Assembly: GCA_045536045.1 (NCBI GenBank)
Contig: JAZSMU010000021.1
Coordinates: 1 to 33,249 of the forward strand
Direction: 5' to 3'
DNA from: RGIG1918 sp045536045
GTDB lineage: Bacteria > Cyanobacteriota > Vampirovibrionia > Gastranaerophilales > Gastranaerophilaceae
Length of the DNA: 33,249 bases
The notes below the pieces were generated by a model. It was not told the origin of the DNA. It did no database searches and saw nothing but the letters and a program-made list of their open reading frames with translations. Both the position numbers and the translations under genes were made by a program. This document shows positions 24,073 to 30,209 of the stretch, in pieces (position 1 is the first letter of the stretch; every line of letters starts with the position of its first letter).

Positions 24073-24627
24073 ATGAAATTAAATAAATTATTACTAACTT
24101 TAACAATGTTATCAACTCTAACTGTTCTAGGTGCTAGTGCAACTCCAATTGAAAAATCTGGAGATTTTCCACCACCTCCACATCCAAAATTTGAAAAGAA
24201 ATTTGGACCAAACGGACCTCATCATTTTAAGAAAAAACAAAAGTGCAAACTAGATAAAGCACTCAATTTAACAGAAGAGCAAAAAGCGATTTTGAAGCAA
24301 AATAGAGAAGAATCTAAGAAAAAAATGAAGCCAATTATGAAAAAAATGGCAAAAAAGAAATACGAAATAGATAAAGTTATGCTTTCAAACGCAACTAAAC
24401 TTCAAAAAATTGAAAAAATAGAAAAAATTAAAGCTGAAATGAAAGTTTTAAAAATTCAAGCAGATAAAATCAGAAAAGAAGATATGAAAAAATTTGAATC
24501 TATTTTAACTGATGAACAAAAAGTAAAATTTGAAGAAATTAAAAAAGAAAAGAGAAAAGAGTTTGAAGCAAGAAAAAAATGCCACAAAAAAGGTTTTAAA
24601 AATAAGCCACAACCAATCAAAAAATAA
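24073..24627 (+). CDS. Spy/CpxP-like periplasmic protein
   Basis: A 184-residue exported protein with signal peptide to about residue 23. A Pro/His segment (DFPPPPHPKFEKK, NGPHH) is followed by a long, strongly basic helical region. The two LTxxQ family motifs are present: LTEEQ (66-70) and LTDEQ (145-149). Cysteines occur at 58 and near the C-terminus (KKCHKKG). Spy/CpxP/ZraP/CnrX proteins are periplasmic chaperones or metal sensors of envelope-stress systems. Its place as last gene of the ECF operon suggests it is either the sensor that frees sigma or a feedback chaperone. AAGGAG precedes ATG 24073. Confidence 0.85.
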   Translation: MKLNKLLLTLTMLSTLTVLGASATPIEKSGDFPPPPHPKFEKKFGPNGPHHFKKKQKCKLDKALNLTEEQKAILKQNREESKKKMKPIMKKMAKKKYEIDKVMLSNATKLQKIEKIEKIKAEMKVLKIQADKIRKEDMKKFESILTDEQKVKFEEIKKEKRKEFEARKKCHKKGFKNKPQPIKK

Positions 24628-24644
24628 GCACTATTTTCTAAAAC

Positions 24645-24666
24645 AAAGCCTCAGAAATGAGGCTTT
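24645..24666. terminator. Intrinsic terminator with GAAA loop
   Basis: AAAGCCTCA (24645-24653), GAAA tetraloop and TGAGGCTTT (24658-24666), then T-run. It ends the ECF operon. The T-run runs into the stop codon of the convergent XRE gene, so it may serve both. Confidence 0.88.
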
Positions 24667-24975
24667 TTATTTTGAAATAAGTTTGTGAATTGTTCTTATT
24701 TTGTCTTCTTCCAAGCTTTCAATACTTTCTTTTATATCGCTTTTAATTTTATCTATCGTTTGTAGATGATTAAAATCAAAGAAAGCCTTTAATTCTATTT
24801 TAAGATTATCAGCTATTTTTTCTAATGTCATAAGTGATGGAAAGTGTCGTCCGCTCTCAATTCCGCTTAGAGAAGTTGTTTCAATGCCAATTAATTCTGC
24901 AAGTTTTTCTTGTGTTAAATTTGCAGATTTTCTTAGTTCTTTAATTCTTTTCCCTAAAAGTTTTTTGTTACCCAT
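24667..24975 (-). CDS. XRE-family transcriptional regulator
   Basis: A 102-residue DNA-binding protein. The helix-turn-helix (about 5-62) reads LLGKRIKELRKSANLTQEKL, AELIGIETTSLSGIESGRHF and PSLMTLEKIADNLKIELKAFF, a classic Cro/CI-like domain. A short helical tail (about 70-102) may mediate dimers. ATG 24975 with AAGGT upstream is preferred to the longer MNIYYYV frame. It is divergent from the GT61 gene across 156 bp containing an inverted repeat, so it may repress that gene, itself, or both. Confidence 0.9.
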   Translation of the reverse strand: MGNKKLLGKRIKELRKSANLTQEKLAELIGIETTSLSGIESGRHFPSLMTLEKIADNLKIELKAFFDFNHLQTIDKIKSDIKESIESLEEDKIRTIHKLISK

Positions 24976-25099
24976 ATTTACCTTATTTACATAATAATAA
25001 ATATTCATTTCAAAAATAAGTGTATTAAAAGCATATTTTTTGTAAAAAATAAGTAATATAAGTATACAAGTAATTGACTAATACTAAGTTTTACTCTAA

Positions 25100-25120
25100 A
25101 CTACGTATTATATACATAGT
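25100..25120. promoter_or_regulatory. Near-perfect palindrome, candidate XRE operator
   Basis: Left arm ACTACGTAT (25100-25108), centre TAT, right arm ATACATAGT (25112-25120). The 9-bp arms have one mismatch. It overlaps the -10 region of the GT61 gene and ends just before its GGAG ribosome-binding site, so a bound dimer would block transcription. Confidence 0.5.
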
Positions 25121-25131
25121 TGGAGTGTAAA

Positions 25132-26166
25132 TTGAAAAACAGGGCAAAGAGGTTTTTTATTCCATTTAATATTCTTATTAACAAATTATTCCCTTTAAGA
25201 CATAGGGCAATGCCGTTGAAAATTGTTAAAACTTTGCAAGAATATTCTGAAATAGATATGAATATGAAATTATATAAAATATCCGAAACCATTAGTGTTG
25301 CTAAGCTAGACAACTGCGGAGTTTATACTGATTTAGGCTTTGTTTTGACAGAAAAGAAAGTGGTTTTAAATCCATCCCCCGTTTACTATTCATTGGGAAT
25401 CAAAGACTGCCCTCTTTATTTAAACGCAACTTTACCAAAACCTAGTTATCTTTTTGGCAATTCTGTTCTTCTTACTTCATACTATAATGACACATACTAC
25501 CATTGGTTTTTTGATATTTTGCCAAGGTTATATTACTACCATAAATTGGGGGTTAAAATTGATAACTATATTCTTCCCAAATTTGAACTTCCCTACCAAG
25601 AAGAATCGATTAAAATGCTTGGAATAGAAGAATCAAAAATCAAATTTATTGATGAAAAAACATATTTTATTGCAGAAAAATTATATACAACAGATTCTTC
25701 CGTCTCTCTTTTAAACGATACAAGCGAAATTTTGGCTTATTTTAAGCAATTTTTTAAACCAAAAAATCCAAAAAACAAAGACAGAATTTATATTTCAAGA
25801 GAGGGTGCAACAATTAGAAAAGTTAAATGCGAAGACGAGTTTGTTGAGTGTATTAAAAAAGATGGCTTTGAGAAAATTATTTTTCAAAAAATGAGTTTAC
25901 AAGAGCAAATAGATACAATTTATAATGCAAAAATAATTTTGGTTCCCCATGGAGCCGGATGCACTAATATCATCTTTGCCAAAGAACCAGAAGCACTTAT
26001 AGAAATTTTTCCAGGAAGAGTTACATTCAAAGGCTATGGAAGTTTTTGTAAAAAAGTTGGTATTCCTTATTTTTACACTTTAGCAAAGATGGGAAGAGAA
26101 TACATAGATTTTGATTCTAAAATTATGCATCAAGAGGTTAGAGAAAAAATTGGTCATTTGTTGTGA
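25132..26166 (+). CDS. GT61-family glycosyltransferase (DUF563)
   Basis: A 344-residue protein of glycosyltransferase family 61. The conserved N-side motif NDTYYHWFFDILPRL and the C-side motif VPHGAGCTNIIFAKEPEALI are diagnostic, with LYYYHKLGV between. The basic N-terminus (KNRAKRFFIPFNILINKLFP) could lie on the membrane surface. The start is TTG 25132, 6 nt after GGAG. Bacterial members act in capsule or lipopolysaccharide assembly. The gene is divergent from an XRE regulator whose possible operator overlaps this promoter, so surface glycosylation may be switchable here. No polysaccharide cluster surrounds it. Confidence 0.88.
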   Translation: MKNRAKRFFIPFNILINKLFPLRHRAMPLKIVKTLQEYSEIDMNMKLYKISETISVAKLDNCGVYTDLGFVLTEKKVVLNPSPVYYSLGIKDCPLYLNATLPKPSYLFGNSVLLTSYYNDTYYHWFFDILPRLYYYHKLGVKIDNYILPKFELPYQEESIKMLGIEESKIKFIDEKTYFIAEKLYTTDSSVSLLNDTSEILAYFKQFFKPKNPKNKDRIYISREGATIRKVKCEDEFVECIKKDGFEKIIFQKMSLQEQIDTIYNAKIILVPHGAGCTNIIFAKEPEALIEIFPGRVTFKGYGSFCKKVGIPYFYTLAKMGREYIDFDSKIMHQEVREKIGHLL

Positions 26167-26178
26167 TAAAATTCAGAA

Positions 26179-26973
26179 TTATTCAATAATTCTTGCTAAA
26201 TATTTTTTATCTTGCTCAACAACTTCAACATTTGCCCCAAAAACATAAGACAAATTTTCAGATGTTAAAATTTCTTCTTTTTTCCCATTCTTAAATATTG
26301 TTTTATCTTTAATGAGTGCAACATTAGTGATTTCTGGGAATATTTCTTCAACATCATGAGTTATTAAAATAAGAGTAAAGTTTTTTGCTAGTTTTCTAAT
26401 AATTTTAATAAAATTTGCTTTAGCTCTCATATCAAGCCCAGAAGTTGGTTCATCTAAAACAAAAATTCTTGGTTCTTGAACCATAGCACGACCTATAATT
26501 GCTCTTCTTAAAATCCCTGTGCTTAGCGTTGCAACGGTTTTTTCTTTTATATTATCAATTTCTAAAAATTTTAAAATTTCTTCTGCTTTTTTAAATTGTT
26601 CATCAGAAAAGCTATGAATTTTATAAACTCCTAAAGCACTATAAAACCCACTCAATACAACTTCTTCAATGGTTGAATCTTTTGAATTTCTTAAAAAATC
26701 ATTTTGGATGGTGTCTGTAACTATTCCAAAATTCTTTTTAAGCTCAAAAATATCCCATCTCTCTTTTCCGAAAAATATTTTTTTATAATTTTCATTTGCA
26801 AATGGGTATAAATCATTTGTAAAAAGTTTAACTAAAGTAGATTTTCCACTTCCGTTTGCTCCCATAATCGCCCAAGCTTCGCCTTGATTAATTTTGAGAT
26901 TAATATTTTTTAAGGCGTTAAATTCGCCATAATTAACATTTACATTTTCTAAATATATTAAATTTTCTTCCAA
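26179..26973 (-). CDS. Lone ABC transporter ATP-binding protein
   Basis: A 264-residue ABC ATPase. Walker A is GANGSGKST (38-46), the Q-loop region is TDTIQND, Walker B is RIFVLDEPTSGLD, and the H-loop is LITHD. The signature motif is LSTGILRRAIIGRAM instead of LSGGQ, a variant seen in the YlmA/ModF-type soluble ATPase group. No permease or binding protein is adjacent, so it may be a non-transport ATPase or pair with a distant membrane partner. The start is TTG 26973 with GAGGG upstream. It is convergent with the GT61 gene (12 bp between stops). Confidence 0.88.
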   Translation of the reverse strand: MEENLIYLENVNVNYGEFNALKNINLKINQGEAWAIMGANGSGKSTLVKLFTNDLYPFANENYKKIFFGKERWDIFELKKNFGIVTDTIQNDFLRNSKDSTIEEVVLSGFYSALGVYKIHSFSDEQFKKAEEILKFLEIDNIKEKTVATLSTGILRRAIIGRAMVQEPRIFVLDEPTSGLDMRAKANFIKIIRKLAKNFTLILITHDVEEIFPEITNVALIKDKTIFKNGKKEEILTSENLSYVFGANVEVVEQDKKYLARIIE

Positions 26974-27026
26974 ATTTCCCTCTTTTTTTTATTTATTATA
27001 CTTCTTAAAAAAAATACAAAAATAGG

Positions 27027-27056
27027 CAATTTATTTTTCTTTTTGTTTTATATGTA
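27027..27056 (+). promoter_or_regulatory. Shared GCAA / T-run / TATATG promoter-like element
   Basis: GGCAATTTATTTTTCTTTTT, then GTTTTATATGTA. It resembles the elements upstream of 16296, 18268 and the three tandem paralogues, with the same distance (about 22-24 nt) from GCAA to the -10-like box. Confidence 0.3.
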
Positions 27057-27074
27057 GTGTGAAAGAAGGTATTT

Positions 27075-28373
27075 ATGAAGATTAATCCAGTATTTTATCC
27101 AACTTTGAAGCCATATAATGTAAGGAAAGATGCATCTTTTGTTTCTTGCCCAGATATTAATAATAAATCAAATAATGAGTGTTCTTATCCTCAAATTTCT
27201 TTCAAATCTTTTATCCCTAATTTAAATATTTATCAAAGATTTAACGGCAAAAAACAAAATGGGGCAAAGGAATTTTTAGATTTAACTTTGAATTTTGAAG
27301 GAATGGATAAGCTTGATTATAATGAAAAAGCCGACCTTCTTAAATCAAATGGTTCAATGCAAAATTTTGTTCAAGATTTATATTCGGTTGTTCGTAATGA
27401 AACATATTCGCGAGGCGGGATTACGATGGGCGAATTTGTTGATATTTTGAATAATCTTGAATTAAAAAATATTGATGAGATTGTTGCGAAAGTTGATAAA
27501 CGCCACACAAATAAACCAGATATTATTAAAATGGCTCTTGAAATTCGCCATGAATTTATAAAATATTTAGCAGAAGAATTGGGCAAGCTTGATAGAAATA
27601 TTCAGTTTTTAGACGAAGGCGATAACATAATGCAAAATATTGCAAATTCTTTTTATGAAAAGAAAGATGCAGAGTTTGCAAAATACAATGAAGAAATTAA
27701 GGCAAAATTGGAGTATGGGGAAAGTGAACAAACTCCAAAATTAAACTTAGAAGAAGAAATTAAAAAACTCCCAGCAGATTTGCAAGAAAAAATTCAAAGA
27801 GAATTTAAGGGTAACTATGAAAAAATGAGAGATGTTTTTGTTGCAAGAGGTTGTATGTGCTCTCGTGCCCCAATTGAATACTCTAAAGGAGTTGATACAG
27901 CCCTAATTCAAATGCTTCCACGATATGAACAAGATAAAAAAAATGATATTTTTGAAATTACCCCTTTGACAAGAAGGCTTCAAATTGATGATTTAGACGA
28001 ATTTTTAAAACAATTTGAAGTTGGCAAAATATATTCTTACCCAAAAACACAAAGTTGTTCTAAAGATAATAATGGCTCAGAAGTTTGGTATAATGACTCA
28101 AGAAGAGAATTGAATGTTGTTTTAAGAATTCATCCAAAGTCAAAATTAACAAAAGCTTACGACATTAAAGATATAGACGCAAACAAAGCAACAGACTACG
28201 ATAATGACTTTGATGATATGTGTGAAAGATATTTCTCGTCTGAAGTTTTATATCTGCCAGATACGCAATTTAAAGTTTTAGGAACTACCAAATATTACAA
28301 AAATAACCACAGAGGCAGAGTTTCTAGTATTCCAGATTATTATAAAACCATAATTGACTTGCAGGAAGTTTAA
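27075..28373 (+). CDS. Candidate ADP-ribosyltransferase-domain protein with N-terminal tag
   Basis: A 432-residue protein starting MKINPVFYPTLKPYN and reaching ISFKSF at about residue 50, like the tag of other proteins here. The middle (about 75-250) is helical. The C-terminal 180 residues fit the order of an ADP-ribosyltransferase exoenzyme fold. R258 in VARGCM corresponds to the R motif, TQSCS (S327/S329) to the S-T-S strand, NVVLRIHPKSK is a core strand, and E390 in SSEVLYLPDTQFKV corresponds to the catalytic glutamate with the typical E-V-L-x-x-P-x-T-x-F context. The residue two before the glutamate is Ser, not Glu or Gln, so activity or target specificity is uncertain. AGAAGG precedes ATG 27075. 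Three paralogous small genes follow. The assignment is from motif order only. Confidence 0.5.
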   Translation: MKINPVFYPTLKPYNVRKDASFVSCPDINNKSNNECSYPQISFKSFIPNLNIYQRFNGKKQNGAKEFLDLTLNFEGMDKLDYNEKADLLKSNGSMQNFVQDLYSVVRNETYSRGGITMGEFVDILNNLELKNIDEIVAKVDKRHTNKPDIIKMALEIRHEFIKYLAEELGKLDRNIQFLDEGDNIMQNIANSFYEKKDAEFAKYNEEIKAKLEYGESEQTPKLNLEEEIKKLPADLQEKIQREFKGNYEKMRDVFVARGCMCSRAPIEYSKGVDTALIQMLPRYEQDKKNDIFEITPLTRRLQIDDLDEFLKQFEVGKIYSYPKTQSCSKDNNGSEVWYNDSRRELNVVLRIHPKSKLTKAYDIKDIDANKATDYDNDFDDMCERYFSSEVLYLPDTQFKVLGTTKYYKNNHRGRVSSIPDYYKTIIDLQEV

Positions 28374-28380
28374 TTTTGAG

Positions 28381-28410
28381 TGCAAAAATATTTTTTACGA
28401 GTTTTAAATT
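28381..28410 (+). promoter_or_regulatory. Shared promoter-like element, copy before paralogue 1
   Basis: TGCAAAAATATTTTTTA (28381-28397), ACGAG, TTTTAAATT. The first 17 bases are identical to those before paralogue 2 (29003-29019). A TATAAA follows at 28413 as an alternative -10. Confidence 0.4.
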
Positions 28411-28436
28411 AGTATAAATTTAAAGAAAGGAAAAAT

Positions 28437-28916
28437 ATGCATATTGCTTCAATTTCTTCACAAGCATTCAAAGGCGTTTGGAGAGAAGAAACTTTTAAGG
28501 CTACTTCAACAAAAAATATTGGCGTAGATAATATTTATGTTCAATCTCAAACTTATCATCCTTTTAAAGATGAAGTAGTTTCTTCTGAAATCAAACAGTC
28601 TGAAGGCGTTTCTGGTGTTAAATATTTGGAATATCGTTCTGATGATGATAATTATGGTGCAGAAGACAAATCAATTTCAATTAAAGATGTCAAAATTGGC
28701 ACAAGATTAGATATTACTGAAGCACAGTATAATGAGCTTCTTGCTGTTAAAAAAGCTGGCGAAGAAGCAAGCAAAAAATTGCAAAATTTTGGCGAAGTTA
28801 AAAGTGTTCAACAAAAATTAATGACTCGCCCAGAAAATGATTCAACAACTGTTTTAGAAGATGTTGATGTCAAAACAATAAACAAAATTCTAGCTGGAAT
28901 TGACTTTGTAGCGTAG
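28437..28916 (+). CDS. Tandem paralogue 1, unknown protein (F-x-GVWR family)
   Basis: A 159-residue soluble protein, first of three adjacent paralogues. The N-terminus MHIASISSQAFKGVWREETF carries the F-K-G tag directly joined to VWR. Shared blocks are NIYVQSQTYHPFKDEVVSSE, a DVKIGTRLDITEAQYNELLA block (KLGERLDITKAQYDELI in the others), KKAGEEASKKL and a C-terminal INKILAGIDFV. No known domain. AGAAAGG precedes ATG 28437. It lies 63 bp after the candidate ADP-ribosyltransferase. It is the most diverged of the three. Confidence 0.8.
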   Translation: MHIASISSQAFKGVWREETFKATSTKNIGVDNIYVQSQTYHPFKDEVVSSEIKQSEGVSGVKYLEYRSDDDNYGAEDKSISIKDVKIGTRLDITEAQYNELLAVKKAGEEASKKLQNFGEVKSVQQKLMTRPENDSTTVLEDVDVKTINKILAGIDFVA

Positions 28917-28937
28917 GATTTTGATTTTCATATAATG

Positions 28938-28962
28938 CAGGCTCAATTTTGAGTCTGTTTTT
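28938..28962 (+). terminator. Weak intrinsic terminator after paralogue 1
   Basis: CAGGCTCA (28938-28945), loop ATTT and TGAGTCTG (28950-28957) form an 8-bp stem with one G-T pair, followed by TTTTT. A TATAAT stands just upstream (28931-28936), with no gene to serve before the hairpin. Confidence 0.6.
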
Positions 28963-29002
28963 GTTAAGTATTGAAACAAAATTATTCAAAAATTCAAAAA
29001 TG

Positions 29003-29034
29003 TGCAAAAATATTTTTTAGAAGTTTTTTATGAA
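29003..29034 (+). promoter_or_regulatory. Shared promoter-like element, copy before paralogue 2
   Basis: TGCAAAAATATTTTTTA (29003-29019), GAAG, then TTTTTTATGAA with a -10-like TATGAA at 29029. It matches the copy upstream of paralogue 1 over 17 identical bases. Confidence 0.4.
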
Positions 29035-29057
29035 CAATAGTTTTTAGAAGCAAAAAG

Positions 29058-29519
29058 ATGAAGATTAACAACACGAATTTATTTTTTGAGGGAGTTTGGA
29101 GAAAAAACACCAAAATGTCAAACAGCCCAAAAGAGTTTGGTGCAAACAATGTTTACTATGAAATAATAAGCTATCACCCATTTCAGGATGAAGAAGTTTC
29201 GGATGAAATTAAGGCAAAAGAAACCCTAAAAGGTACCGAATATTTTGAATATGATAATCATAATTTTGGGCATGGAGTTGAATCTTCGCTTGCAGTTCAA
29301 GAGGTTAAATTGGGCGAAAGACTTGATATAACTAAAGCACAATATGATGAACTTATTGCAATTCAGCAAGCAGGGCTTGATGCAACTAAAAAATTAAATT
29401 CACTAGGTTCTATTGATATGTATTCTAATGGATTGCCAACAAACAAAGGGCATAATACAACATTTGACGAAAACCCAATTGATGATAAACAAATCAAGCA
29501 TATTATTGAAACAATCTAA
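29058..29519 (+). CDS. Tandem paralogue 2, unknown protein (F-x-GVWR family)
   Basis: A 153-residue protein starting MKINNTNLFFEGVWRKNTK, where Glu replaces Lys in the F-K-G tag. It has the shared blocks SYHPFQDEEVSDEIKAKE, KLGERLDITKAQYDELIAIQ and a C-terminal helix. The block KLGERLDITKAQYDELI is identical to paralogue 3 at protein level and nearly so in DNA, while flanking regions are diverged, which hints at recent duplication or gene conversion. It ends earlier than its paralogues, lacking the final F-V dipeptide. Only a weak AGAAG precedes ATG 29058. Confidence 0.8.
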   Translation: MKINNTNLFFEGVWRKNTKMSNSPKEFGANNVYYEIISYHPFQDEEVSDEIKAKETLKGTEYFEYDNHNFGHGVESSLAVQEVKLGERLDITKAQYDELIAIQQAGLDATKKLNSLGSIDMYSNGLPTNKGHNTTFDENPIDDKQIKHIIETI

Positions 29520-29520
29520 G

Positions 29521-29551
29521 GGCAAAAATAATTTTTCTTGCGTTTTACAAT
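29521..29551 (+). promoter_or_regulatory. Shared promoter-like element, copy before paralogue 3
   Basis: GGCAAAAATAATTTTTCTTG, C, GTTTT, then TACAAT (29546-29551). The distance from GCAAAAA to TACAAT is 24 nt, consistent with a -35/-10 pair of 17-18 bp spacing. It begins right after the stop codon of paralogue 2. Confidence 0.4.
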
Positions 29552-29578
29552 AACAGTAAATTTAATATGGAGAGAAAA

Positions 29579-30070
29579 ATGAGAGTAAATCCAATTTCAA
29601 ATTATGGTTTTTCAGGCGTTTGGAGAGAAGCACCCGTTAAACAAGCAAGACCACAAACTGTTGCAGGAATGGAATTGGATAATATTTATCTTCAAACTCA
29701 AACTTACCACCCTTTTCAAGATGAAGTTGTTTCAGATGAAATGTTTGCCAATGAACCTGTTGGCTATAATTATATAGAATTTGATTCAAAAGACGAGGAT
29801 TGTGGCAGATTATATGAAGAATTTTCTGTTGCAATTCAACAACAAAAATTAGGCGAAAGACTTGATATAACTAAAGCTCAATATGATGAGCTTATTGTAA
29901 TTCAGCAGGCTGGAATTGAAGCAACTGAAAAACTAAAAGCACTAGGCTCTGTAGATTTATACAAAATGACACTCCCAACTTACGGTATGAATGATTCAAC
30001 TCGCAAATCTTGCGAAATAGATTCTGAAACAATAAACGAAATTTTGGCTAAAGTTGAGTTTGTGGGGTAG
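29579..30070 (+). CDS. Tandem paralogue 3, unknown protein (F-x-GVWR family)
   Basis: A 163-residue protein starting MRVNPISNYGFSGVWREAPV. ATG 29579 is preferred because GGAGAG (29569-29574) is then a ribosome-binding site. The in-frame ATG at 29567 overlaps that site. Shared blocks are NIYLQTQTYHPFQDEVVSDE, KLGERLDITKAQYDELIVIQ, GIEATEKLKALGSVDLY and the C-terminal INEILAKVEFV. The Ser in F-S-G is a further variant of the tag. The MRVNPISNY opening resembles the N-termini of the candidate ADP-ribosyltransferase and the gene at 18268. Confidence 0.8.
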   Translation: MRVNPISNYGFSGVWREAPVKQARPQTVAGMELDNIYLQTQTYHPFQDEVVSDEMFANEPVGYNYIEFDSKDEDCGRLYEEFSVAIQQQKLGERLDITKAQYDELIVIQQAGIEATEKLKALGSVDLYKMTLPTYGMNDSTRKSCEIDSETINEILAKVEFVG

Positions 30071-30162
30071 GGGATAGATTTCAAGAGTTTTTAAGAACCA
30101 TAGTTGAAATAAAATTTGCTGAATATATCGTGAAATAAGCTAATCTCCACTTCCTAATTGAT

Positions 30163-30189
30163 TAACATTTCTTAACAATAAGCTATAAT
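30163..30189 (+). promoter_or_regulatory. Promoter of the restriction-modification operon
   Basis: TATAAT (30184-30189), preceded by TTAACA (30163-30168) at 15 bp or by TTGATT (30158) at 20 bp. The -10 is good and the -35 uncertain. The leader of about 14 nt carries AAGAGGTG before ATG 30210. The other 90 bp of this intergenic gap show nothing I can name. Confidence 0.5.
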
Positions 30190-30209
30190 TCTTGTAAAAG
30201 AGGTGTAGT

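Noticed and set aside
25061..25085. AGTAT...ATACT inverted repeat as second XRE operator
   Set aside because: Only 5-bp arms match and the inner bases do not, so it is too weak in AT-rich DNA.
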